From the IMG/VR virus record IMGVR_UViG_3300003321_000115, positions 676-47,324 of that record: a DNA stretch of 46,649 bases; one strand, 5' to 3'. The notes under the pieces are model-generated. The model did not search any database. It was not told the DNA's origin and was given only the letters and a program-made list of their open reading frames with translations. The stretch is from a virus. The translations under genes and the position numbers were made by a program. Within the stretch, counting starts at the first letter, position 1, and every line of letters starts with the position of its first letter. This document shows positions 20,060 to 27,505 of this stretch, piece by piece.

Positions 20060-22147
20060 ATGCACCGTATTCTTTTAATAAACGATATGTATATGGGTAA
20101 TGGAGAAGCTGGTAACTCCATTACTACAAATGCTGGTCTTATTCCTCCTGTTGGTTTATCTGAAGTTCCTGAACAACAGCAACAACCGGGAGCAGATACA
20201 GAACAAGATAAGATGTTTGATTTCTCTCAGGCGAGAATACATCTTATGCGTATCGTAGATGATTGGAATACGGAAGTGGAAGATACGGAAGTTCGTAGAA
20301 AAACTCGTGATGTAGAATTAGATGTTGAAGGATTGCGTCAAAAAGGAGATTTAGACGAAGATGAAACTATTGTGCCAGTTAGAACAATAGACACAAACAT
20401 TCAACGTGAAATTCCTGCATATGTCAACTACCTAACTAATTCGCGGCGACTTTGCACCTTTCGTTGTTTATCAACTCCCGGCAAAGATGGTCAAAATATT
20501 GAGAAAGAGTTTACAGAAGGAATGACATATACTGCTTGGAATGTTCCGCATTTCAAAGAAGTAGATGGTGCTGAAACTCATGGTTGGGCTTCTGTCGAAG
20601 TTGTTTTTGATTCTTCAAAACCTCTTAATGTCGGACTTGAGTATATAGCTCACGATAAACTATTCTTTCCTAGAACAGTTGAGAATTTTCAAGATGCGCC
20701 GCGAGTTATTCGTGCATACGATGTTACCATTCTTAAATTAAAAGAGTGGGTGCGAACATTTGGATTTGACGAAGAGCAAGTTGATTTGTTGATTCAAACT
20801 AGACAGGATAATATCAAGGAAAATGAAACTGTTCGTATTTATAAATGCTACTTCAAAAAAGAAGGAGTTGTTTATGTTTCTTGGTTTTCTTTGACTGAGG
20901 GAGTTTCTAATTGGCTTAAGAAACCAATTAAACATTTCATTGGAATTCGCACTAAACAACAAGTTCCTACACAAGTTCCACAACCTGATTTACCTGTTTC
21001 TACTGAGCAAGGAATTGCAATGATTCCTCAACCTCCTAAAACTGTTATGCAAGAACAGTGGGTTGATGAAGATGTTAAGCAATATCCAATATTTAAATTA
21101 GATTACAAGGAATCAGAAAAGCCTAAAGAAGTTGACCATAAAGGAAGAGTCTTTTATGATGAACCTAAACAAGAAGCACAAACTGCTATTCAGTCTGGAT
21201 TTATTAATGGTTTAACTCGTGCTAGCAATGTTTATGCTTCTCCTTCACAAGAAGATGGTTCTGGTTCTTCTCTTAAAGAATTAGAGGATGTTAAATTGTC
21301 TGGTGGTAGAATTCTTTCTAGGCCAATGACATTTTGGTCGCCGCCATACCCTGATGCTTTGATTATCAGAACTTTACAGTATATGGATACTGCAAATTCT
21401 GAGGAAACTAATCAAGTTAACTTTGCGTCTATGAATAGGGAAGATAGCCGCAAAACAGCCAAAGAAATAAGTGCTGCACAACAGCAGCAACAGATATTGA
21501 ATAGTGTTCAGTTGGCAATGTATTCAACACACATTCGTGAAGTATATTCTTTCTGTTGGCTTATTGTTCAATCTCAGGCATTACAAGGTAATATTAGATT
21601 CTTGCTTATTCCAAATCCTCAGTATGTTCAAGCGTTGCAGCAAATGCAGCAGACTGGAGTTCCTCCAGAACAGATGTTGCCTCAATTAACTAGAATTCCC
21701 AAATTTATTAATGATGATGACACAATATCTGAAACTTGGGAAGTTCGTGCTGCTGGAGATATTGATGTAGTTCAAAGGCAAGAAAAGATACAAATGATGA
21801 TGCAGATGTGGCCTTTGGTTCAAGGAACTCCTTTGGCGGCACAATTCTTGGCAGACCTTATTAAAATAATGTTTCCTGATGTTGGTGATAGATATGCACA
21901 AGTTATCATGCAACAAGATATGGTAAACAATATGAAAGGTTTGCTTGGTGGATTAGCACATATTGTTGATGCAGTGATACAGCAGCATCCAGAAGTAATG
22001 AATAGTATTAATCCACAAGAGAAACAACAATTAATGTCAATGTTACAACAAGCTGGTTCATTATCTGGAACACCGCCGCCAAATAAAGTTGGTGGTGGCC
22101 AACAGCAAATGAAACAGGCAAATGTTCAATCAATTAATCCTTCATAA
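20060..22147 (+). CDS. Portal protein
   Basis: 695 residues, right size and place (between TerL and scaffold/capsid) for a podovirus portal. Central region: 'TIDTNIQREIPAYVNYLTNSRRLCTFRC' and 'VEVVFDSSKPLNVGLEYIAHDKLFFPRT', then a long helical, Gln/Met-rich C-terminus ('QQMQQTGVPPEQMLPQL', 'GGGQQQMKQ') expected for the barrel. The dodecameric portal is the DNA gate and tail attachment point. An internal ATG (Met 10 or 12) is an alternative start. Confidence 0.82.
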   Translation: MHRILLINDMYMGNGEAGNSITTNAGLIPPVGLSEVPEQQQQPGADTEQDKMFDFSQARIHLMRIVDDWNTEVEDTEVRRKTRDVELDVEGLRQKGDLDEDETIVPVRTIDTNIQREIPAYVNYLTNSRRLCTFRCLSTPGKDGQNIEKEFTEGMTYTAWNVPHFKEVDGAETHGWASVEVVFDSSKPLNVGLEYIAHDKLFFPRTVENFQDAPRVIRAYDVTILKLKEWVRTFGFDEEQVDLLIQTRQDNIKENETVRIYKCYFKKEGVVYVSWFSLTEGVSNWLKKPIKHFIGIRTKQQVPTQVPQPDLPVSTEQGIAMIPQPPKTVMQEQWVDEDVKQYPIFKLDYKESEKPKEVDHKGRVFYDEPKQEAQTAIQSGFINGLTRASNVYASPSQEDGSGSSLKELEDVKLSGGRILSRPMTFWSPPYPDALIIRTLQYMDTANSEETNQVNFASMNREDSRKTAKEISAAQQQQQILNSVQLAMYSTHIREVYSFCWLIVQSQALQGNIRFLLIPNPQYVQALQQMQQTGVPPEQMLPQLTRIPKFINDDDTISETWEVRAAGDIDVVQRQEKIQMMMQMWPLVQGTPLAAQFLADLIKIMFPDVGDRYAQVIMQQDMVNNMKGLLGGLAHIVDAVIQQHPEVMNSINPQEKQQLMSMLQQAGSLSGTPPPNKVGGGQQQMKQANVQSINPS

Positions 22148-22154
22148 ACACGCT

Positions 22155-22559
22155 ATGGCTAAAACAGCAGAAATATATACTGGAGCAACTTCATTAACAG
22201 ATGTAGAAAGAGCTAGAATAAGAGAGAAGATGGGGCTTCCTCCAAGAAAACAAACTGTTGCAGAATCAAAAGATAATGGAACAGCAGGTAATCCTAAACC
22301 TGCTGAGATTCCAACAGATGCTTCTACAATGTCTCAATTTGTGGCAGAGAAATTTAATTGGATGGAATCTCCTGTGACTGGAGAATTAATTAAAGATTTA
22401 ACTGAACAAATTGCTAGTGCTGAAGAAGAAGCTCGTAAGATGGCAATGACATTTTCTGTTCATCAAGATATTTTTAGAATTGTTCGTCTCCTAAATAAAT
22501 CAACTGAACTCCGTAACATACTGAATAAATATGGCCGAAATAAACCCAGCACGCATTAA
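22155..22559 (+). CDS. Hypothetical head-module protein
   Basis: 134 residues from the ATG at 22155, 7 bases after the portal stop; the frame is open further upstream inside the portal gene but that is not used. Starts MAKTAEIYTGATSLTDVERA; Pro-rich middle and helical C-terminus 'EEEARKMAMTFSVHQDIFRIVRLLNKSTELRN'. It overlaps the scaffold gene start by 29 bases. Likely a minor head or scaffold-associated protein. Confidence 0.65.
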   Translation: MAKTAEIYTGATSLTDVERARIREKMGLPPRKQTVAESKDNGTAGNPKPAEIPTDASTMSQFVAEKFNWMESPVTGELIKDLTEQIASAEEEARKMAMTFSVHQDIFRIVRLLNKSTELRNILNKYGRNKPSTH

Positions 22560-23892
22560 TCAACCTCGTATTGATACAGGTGCAGAGGTAACACAAGATG
22601 GTGTTCCCATTAGTCAACAAGCTGCTCCTACTTCACAACAGAGGCAGGCACCAGTTAATAATACTCCTCCTGTTGAAGTAGTAGAACAGCAACAGCAGGC
22701 TAACGAAAATCAGACACAGCAGCAACAGAACCAAGAACAAACCACCACTACAGAGAATACTCCTACACAAGATAATACTAATAATCAAGAGCAGACTAAT
22801 AATGAAACTGCTCCTGATAATCTTGTTGATTTCTCTAATTTCTTAGAGGTTAAAGATGCAGGTATCCCAACTGAGAAACCTAAGACGCCAGTTGAACAGA
22901 AAGAAACAACAAAGGTTGATGAATCTCAGACGCAACAGAGAACACCGTCTAAAGAAACTCAAACACAGCAGCAGCAAAGAACTCAACCACAAGCAAGAGA
23001 TTATTCCGATTTAGATGCTGATATTGCTCCATTGTTTAAAAACATGAGCAATGATGCATTTAATAAGATTAAACCTATTGTTATAGAGCACAAACGAATT
23101 AAAACAGAGCTGGCCGCTAAAGATGCAGAAATAGTAGAATTAAAGAAAGGTGGCTTACCTCCTTCTTATCATGATAATCCTAATGGATTTGTTTTAGACC
23201 CTGCTTATCTTGCTGCTGATTCTCAAGTTGCTACTGCTGAAACTATTCTTAATCACTGGGAAAGACAAGCTGAAGCAATTCGTCAAGGTGCAGCTGAAAT
23301 AGATGTATTGGGCACAAATGAACAAGGTCAGCTTGTTATAAAAGGAAAAGCAAAAGCTGATAAAAATGTAGAAGGACAAGTTGGTCAGATTATTGCTGGC
23401 GCTCGTAATCAACTAGTAAAGGTTGCAGCAACGGCTGAAACACTTAAGACAAACTTTGCTACACGTTATCAGGCGGCACAACGCTGGCTTTCTGATTATG
23501 AAGGAAGAGCTTATCAGGTGTTTAATACAGAACAAGGTAAGCAATTTATTCCTCAAGTAGAAGCTATTCTTAAAGAGTTTCCTGTTGAATATCGTAATCA
23601 TCCTCTTGCTAGAATGGCAGCTAAGGGATTAATGACTAATAATCATTTGGCAACATTACTCATTCAAATGCAGCAAAAGATGGGTAATGGAAATGGTGTT
23701 GTTCAACAACAGCAAACTCAAACTGCTGTTAATAAGAATGGTAAACAAACTGCACAAGAACAACAACGTCGTGCTGGTCCAACTACTGCTGATACTGGTG
23801 CAGCTTCATCTTCTGGAAAAGGTTCTGGTAAAGGTGGAAATGATGAAGTTACTTTTGATGCATTTAATCGTGCTAAGGAAGGAGTTGATTAA
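22531..23892 (+). CDS. Probable scaffolding protein
   Basis: 453 residues. Residues 1-170 are Gln/Asn/Thr-rich and disordered, 170-380 helical ('KRIKTELAAKDAEIVELKK', 'ERQAEAIRQGAAE'), and the tail is Gly/Ser/Lys-rich. This composition, in the place just before the major capsid gene, fits an internal scaffold expelled from the prohead. No sequence family recognised. The stop overlaps the start of the exonuclease gene (TAATG). Confidence 0.72.
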   Translation: MAEINPARINQPRIDTGAEVTQDGVPISQQAAPTSQQRQAPVNNTPPVEVVEQQQQANENQTQQQQNQEQTTTTENTPTQDNTNNQEQTNNETAPDNLVDFSNFLEVKDAGIPTEKPKTPVEQKETTKVDESQTQQRTPSKETQTQQQQRTQPQARDYSDLDADIAPLFKNMSNDAFNKIKPIVIEHKRIKTELAAKDAEIVELKKGGLPPSYHDNPNGFVLDPAYLAADSQVATAETILNHWERQAEAIRQGAAEIDVLGTNEQGQLVIKGKAKADKNVEGQVGQIIAGARNQLVKVAATAETLKTNFATRYQAAQRWLSDYEGRAYQVFNTEQGKQFIPQVEAILKEFPVEYRNHPLARMAAKGLMTNNHLATLLIQMQQKMGNGNGVVQQQQTQTAVNKNGKQTAQEQQRRAGPTTADTGAASSSGKGSGKGGNDEVTFDAFNRAKEGVD

Positions 23893-24497
23893 TGAGATTC
23901 CTTGTAACAGACTTTGAAACATCAGACCTTCCTGATTTTAATGGTCATCCCGGAATGTCTAAAGCTAGAATTGTGCAATTTGCTTGCATACTTCTATCTG
24001 AAGAATTTAATGAGATAGGACTCTTCTCAAGCTTGATAAAACTTGAAGATGGAGTTGCAATTTCACCGGGAGCACAAAATTCACATGGTATTTCTTTAGA
24101 GGAATGTCATGAATATGGAATACCTATATCTAGTGCTTTAGATATATTTGATTCATTTGCATCACAAGCAGATATTGTAGTTGCTCATAACATGAGATTT
24201 GAATCATTTTTACTTGCAACTGAATGTGTTCGTTCAGGTAGAGAAATGTATAATCTTGCAAATGGTAATGGTCAGGCTATTTGCACTATGTTAGCTTCTA
24301 CTTCTGTTTGTGGATTAACTCAAAAAGGAAGTAATCGACCTAAATGGCCTCGTCTTGAAGAGGCATATGAGATACTTGTTGGTGAAAAATTAGAAGGTGC
24401 TCATGATGCTTTAATTGACTGTCGTGCTTGTGGTAAGGTATTGAGGAAGTTAATCGATGGAGGACATATTAAGCTTCCTGAATTAGTAAATAGATAA
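23892..24497 (+). CDS. DnaQ-like 3'-5' exonuclease
   Basis: 201 residues. Exo I 'LVTDFETSDLP' supplies D-x-E; Exo II 'VVAHNMRFESFLL' has the HN..F of the family but E where DnaQ enzymes carry D; Exo III 'GAHDALIDCRA' gives H-x4-D, the DEDDh arrangement. Such enzymes degrade ssDNA/RNA ends or proofread. It is odd to find it inside the head module between scaffold and capsid, and it is the last gene before a terminator and the homing-endonuclease insert. It is one of very few genes here with a Shine-Dalgarno-like AAGGAG upstream. Confidence 0.82.
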   Translation: MRFLVTDFETSDLPDFNGHPGMSKARIVQFACILLSEEFNEIGLFSSLIKLEDGVAISPGAQNSHGISLEECHEYGIPISSALDIFDSFASQADIVVAHNMRFESFLLATECVRSGREMYNLANGNGQAICTMLASTSVCGLTQKGSNRPKWPRLEEAYEILVGEKLEGAHDALIDCRACGKVLRKLIDGGHIKLPELVNR

Positions 24498-24520
24498 GTC
24501 ATTAGCACATTTCCACAGCG

Positions 24521-24563
24521 GGAGCCATATTTCATTTAGGAGATATGGCTCCTTTTTATTTTT
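24521..24563. terminator. Intrinsic terminator between convergent genes
   Basis: GGAGCCATAT (24521-24530) pairs perfectly with ATATGGCTCC (24543-24552), followed by TTTTTATTTTT on the plus strand. It ends plus-strand transcription after the exonuclease gene. For minus-strand transcripts of 24562 the same stem lacks a strong U-run. Confidence 0.9.
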
Positions 24564-24876
24564 ATATAATATTGCCATCAGAGTCTTTTATCTTGAACTC
24601 GCCATCTTCATCTTGGAATACATAAAATCCATTTTTAGGTTTTCCATATAATTCTGGAAATTCTCCAAATTCAAAATTTTTTGGCATTTCTAAGTATTCT
24701 TTAATTCTTTTTAAGACTTCTTTTTCTATTTCTTTCATTCTATCTATAGTTAAATTCATTCCAGTATTTAACTCTGCTTCAGGCCCATGAAAGACACAGG
24801 CTGCAACATTATATGCAAATGCAGCTTCATCAGCTGTATCGTATTCTCCTACAAAAAATTCATCTTTATTATTCAT
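24562..24876 (-). CDS. AP2-domain-containing protein, partial homing-endonuclease module
   Basis: 104 residues. The N-terminal part 'FFVGEYDTADEAAFAYNVAACVFHGPEAELN' is the second half of an AP2 DNA-binding domain (the 'FDTAEEAAxAYDxAA...hG..A.LN' pattern). The first half and the HNH part are missing, so it may be a degraded or split piece of a homing endonuclease. The C-terminus is acidic and helical. Follows 24884-25357 on the same transcript, 7 bases apart. Confidence 0.6.
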   Translation of the reverse strand: MNNKDEFFVGEYDTADEAAFAYNVAACVFHGPEAELNTGMNLTIDRMKEIEKEVLKRIKEYLEMPKNFEFGEFPELYGKPKNGFYVFQDEDGEFKIKDSDGNII

Positions 24877-24883
24877 TTTATTT

Positions 24884-25357
24884 TTAATCTTGTGGTGGTA
24901 TAATATTTAAAACGGCAAATTCTCCAAATCTCTTTTTTACATAATTATTATATGCTATAGCTGCCTCTATTTCTGTTTTAAAGCTTCCCAGAAATTGATG
25001 GCAGGCTTCAGCTTTCCATGGAGAGTTTGGCCTGTCTTTTCTGTAATACACTCCTTTAAATTTTGATGTGGCATTTTTATTATATTTATGCTTATTCATT
25101 CCGTTTTGGGGAAATGTAGCAGGTCTAAAGTTATTTCTACAGTTATTCCATATATTTCCGTCTATATGGTCCTGATACATTTTTCCAGTTACTATCTGTC
25201 CGGGAGTAATATTTTTTCCTATTATATCTGTTCTAGTGATTCTATTTCTTTGCTCGTTGTATGTAAATTTATATGGAGTAAATTTTTCTCTATCTTCTAT
25301 ATTGATAACAAAATATCTATTAGCATTTGGAACATATACAAAAAATAGATTATTCAT
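24884..25357 (-). CDS. HNH/AP2 homing endonuclease
   Basis: 157 residues. HNH: 'DHIDGNIWNNCRNNFRPAT' (D-H-x-D-G-N...N-N-x-x-x-N-x-R) near residues 64-82. AP2: 'SKFKGVYYRKDR...WKAEACHQFLGSFKTEIEAAIAYNNYVKKRFG' near 98-145. Free-standing homing endonucleases of this kind cut related phages and spread themselves. It sits in reverse orientation between head genes and has its own sigma54-type promoter (25382) sharing a palindrome with the capsid promoter. Confidence 0.85.
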   Translation of the reverse strand: MNNLFFVYVPNANRYFVINIEDREKFTPYKFTYNEQRNRITRTDIIGKNITPGQIVTGKMYQDHIDGNIWNNCRNNFRPATFPQNGMNKHKYNKNATSKFKGVYYRKDRPNSPWKAEACHQFLGSFKTEIEAAIAYNNYVKKRFGEFAVLNIIPPQD

Positions 25358-25381
25358 TTTTAATTATTTTCTATATTTGAA

Positions 25382-25397
25382 AGCAAGTTCTATGCCA
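25382..25397 (-). promoter_or_regulatory. Sigma54 promoter for the homing endonuclease (R3 minus)
   Basis: Minus-strand TGGCATAGAACTTGCT (25397-25382), GG and GC correctly spaced. Predicted start near 25371, 14 bases before the ATG at 25357. The palindrome at 25426-25439 is centred about 37 bp upstream of the GG, the same spacing as R1, R2 and R4. Confidence 0.85.
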
Positions 25398-25425
25398 ATC
25401 CAACCATAGATTAGTTTATATACTA

Positions 25426-25439
25426 TCTCATTATTGAGA
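25426..25439. promoter_or_regulatory. Shared palindrome TCTCA-TTAT-TGAGA between divergent promoters
   Basis: Perfect dyad of the type found upstream of R1, R2, R4 and R5. It lies 28 bases from the minus-strand promoter element and only 5 bases from the plus-strand -24 element. Presumed binding site of the regulator that recruits or controls the sigma54 activator. Confidence 0.75.
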
Positions 25440-25444
25440 ATTAT

Positions 25445-25460
25445 TGGCATAAAACTTGCT
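25445..25460 (+). promoter_or_regulatory. Sigma54 promoter for the major capsid gene (R3 plus)
   Basis: TGGCATAAAACTTGCT with correct GG-GC spacing. Predicted start near 25471, about 130 bases before the capsid ATG. The adjoining palindrome is so close (5 bases) that its bound factor could block this promoter rather than activate it, unless the activator reaches it from the other side. Confidence 0.83.
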
Positions 25461-25480
25461 ATATATATCCTGCTTCTATG

Positions 25481-25571
25481 GGCAATCTGGGCATTGCCTC
25501 TTCAGTATTTTAAGGCTTCTATAAAGTTCTTCGGGCTGGAACACTTGTGTCAACTACAATTATTTAGTTGA
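25481..25571 (+). other. Structured 5' leader of the capsid mRNA
   Basis: Two perfect hairpins in the predicted leader: GGCAAT/ATTGCC (25481-25498) and TCAACTA/TAGTTGA (25550-25571). The second ends 29 bases before the ATG at 25601. No Shine-Dalgarno follows; the 20 bases before the ATG are almost all A/T. Probably helps mRNA stability or keeps the start region open. Confidence 0.5.
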
Positions 25572-25600
25572 GTTAGGTTTAAATTTTCATATAAAATTAT

Positions 25601-26890
25601 ATGCCATTAGCAACAATCCCGGCCATAGACGCAAATATATGTAGCGGGTGGACGGAGCAGGACGTAAATCTTTATAATCGTTTGGACTTTTACCTTGCTA
25701 AGATGCAAGTTGAACGTCGTAAAACTTGGACAACTTGGCAACGCTTCTTAGGTAAGAAGAAATGGACTCCTAATATGGGTCCAACAATGAGAAGTGTTAC
25801 TAAAGAACCTTCTCCGCACATTCGTCAGTTTGCTTTCCCTGCTGAGATTTCTACAGCACCAAAGAAAGATGTGATGGATGTTCGTGAACGTAGAGTTGAC
25901 GAGCAAGTTTATCGTCATCGTTTTGAATCTACAGTTCTTAACTTTGTTCCTTCATTTCGTGATTTCCTTACTGACCATGTTGATGCATGTGGTAATGATA
26001 TTATGGAAAAGATGGAGCGATTTGAAGATTTGTTTATTCGTGGACGTATCTTTCATCGTTCTCCTTTTGTTTGGACTGTTGATAATTCTGCTGGTGAACT
26101 AGCATCTGCTCCTATCGGTATTGGCAATGCTGCTGGAACAGATGGAAAAACTACAGCTTATCTTCAACAGCAAGTTGCACAAATTGGACCTCGTGGTTAT
26201 TTGTCATTCGAGACACTTAATAAATTGTGCACCGCCGCTGAAACAGACCAACGAATTCCTCAATTCTCAGGTGCAGGTATTGCAAAAGAAAATGAAGGGA
26301 TGACTGGTAAATATGTTTGCGTGACTTCTACTGAAGCATTCAATCAATTTACTTTTGACCCTTGGTTGCTTGCAAATAAGAATTGCAATCTTGATGTAGT
26401 TAATGGACGATTCAAGGGTTCAGCATTCGGAATGGTTACTTTCATTATTGAAGATAAACCAATGCGAATGAAAGTAGATGGAACATTTGCTGCTCCTGAA
26501 GTTCGTGAATTGGACCCGAATGCTTACAATGTAGGTGAAAGTATTCCAAATCCTGTTTATACTTCACTTAATGATGTAAATGGTTCTCCTTATGAATGGT
26601 TCTTCTTTGTCGGTGCAGAAGGATATGAAGAAATTCAAGTTGGACCTCCACCTGCGGCATTTGCTGGAAATGGAATGCCTAAAGGATTTGGTAAGATGTT
26701 CTGGAATGGTGAAGTAGAAATCACCAAGAACTTTCTTATTCCCTGTTATGATGATGCTGGTAATCTCTTCTGGGAAACTAACCAGTATGGTGAATATCTG
26801 AAGTTCATCTCTCAGGTAACTTATGGCAATCTTGCCAAACAACCACGTTACATCATTCCCGGTGTATTCAAACGAAAGAGAGGTCAATAA
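25601..26890 (+). CDS. Major capsid protein
   Basis: 429 residues, right size and place (after scaffold, own strong promoter, hairpin-protected mRNA). N-terminal '[32 protein letters not shown]' then mixed beta regions: '[24 protein letters not shown]' and '[21 protein letters not shown]'. Assigned as HK97-fold capsid from context and composition; I do not recognise a named family. Ends '[13 protein letters not shown]'. Confidence 0.82.
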   Translation: MPLATIPAIDANICSGWTEQDVNLYNRLDFYLAKMQVERRKTWTTWQRFLGKKKWTPNMGPTMRSVTKEPSPHIRQFAFPAEISTAPKKDVMDVRERRVDEQVYRHRFESTVLNFVPSFRDFLTDHVDACGNDIMEKMERFEDLFIRGRIFHRSPFVWTVDNSAGELASAPIGIGNAAGTDGKTTAYLQQQVAQIGPRGYLSFETLNKLCTAAETDQRIPQFSGAGIAKENEGMTGKYVCVTSTEAFNQFTFDPWLLANKNCNLDVVNGRFKGSAFGMVTFIIEDKPMRMKVDGTFAAPEVRELDPNAYNVGESIPNPVYTSLNDVNGSPYEWFFFVGAEGYEEIQVGPPPAAFAGNGMPKGFGKMFWNGEVEITKNFLIPCYDDAGNLFWETNQYGEYLKFISQVTYGNLAKQPRYIIPGVFKRKRGQ

Positions 26891-26928
26891 TTCTAGATTA
26901 TTTAGTAAATAGTCAAAATAACTAGAAT
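26890..26928 (+). repeat. Inverted repeat after the capsid gene
   Basis: ATTCTAG-ATTATTT at 26890-26903 pairs with AAATAA-CTAGAAT ending at 26928 with one unpaired base. It has no T-run, so it is more likely a processing or stabilising hairpin between capsid and the next gene than a terminator. Confidence 0.45.
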
Positions 26929-26935
26929 AATACTT

Positions 26936-27436
26936 ATGAAAAATCTATTTAAAATTCTCGTTGGAGTTTCACTTCTTTGTGCAACTACAATTCATGCTGC
27001 AATTCTCAGCACTAACTTGCCGTCGAATGGTGTATTTTTGCTTAGCACCAATCGTGCGTCAGTTTATAGTGTTGAGTTAACTGCCGCTGCAAATGCTCAA
27101 GTGTGGCTATTTGATAGTGATTCCTTGGCCGCACCTTTCTATGGCACGAATTACACTAATGATGTGTTTACTAATCGTGTAACTTATCCAACGAATTATG
27201 TTACATCATTTGTTGGATATAATGGAGTTACTAATTGGTATACAAATTCAGGTCAATGGACTCTTAGTGTTTCCAATCGTGCTAATACAAATCAGCTATC
27301 ACCATTATTTAGTGCTGTAGTTGCTGGTGCAACTTACGCTGTATATAATACAGATGCACTATTTGCTAGGGGGGTGGCAGTAGCAGTTACGGGAACAAAT
27401 GTAGGCATTGTAGTGAATTATCGCCCTGCACAATAA
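26936..27436 (+). CDS. Exported beta-rich protein after capsid
   Basis: 166 residues with a Sec signal peptide at residues 1-22 (basic start, hydrophobic core, 'IHA' cleavage region). The rest is Ser/Thr/Asn-rich beta structure ('VYSVELTAAANAQVWLFDSD', 'WTLSVSNRANTNQL'). Next to the capsid gene a decoration protein would be expected, but the signal peptide argues for export to periplasm or cell surface. No family recognised. Confidence 0.7.
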   Translation: MKNLFKILVGVSLLCATTIHAAILSTNLPSNGVFLLSTNRASVYSVELTAAANAQVWLFDSDSLAAPFYGTNYTNDVFTNRVTYPTNYVTSFVGYNGVTNWYTNSGQWTLSVSNRANTNQLSPLFSAVVAGATYAVYNTDALFARGVAVAVTGTNVGIVVNYRPAQ

Positions 27437-27456
27437 CGGAGTAGAGCGAGCAAAAC

Positions 27457-27504
27457 GGGGCTGGTATACTTTCATTAGCGTGTAGTATATCAGCCCCTCA
27501 TTTT
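27457..27504 (+). terminator. Hairpin terminator directly before the LamG gene
   Basis: GGGGCTGGTATACT (27457-27470) pairs with AGTATATCAGCCCC (27484-27497) with one G-T wobble, followed by TCATTTT. The next gene's ATG is at 27506, so read-through transcripts would have the start codon tucked against the stem. A partial terminator that lowers expression of downstream genes after the capsid fits. Confidence 0.8.
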
Positions 27505-27505
27505 A

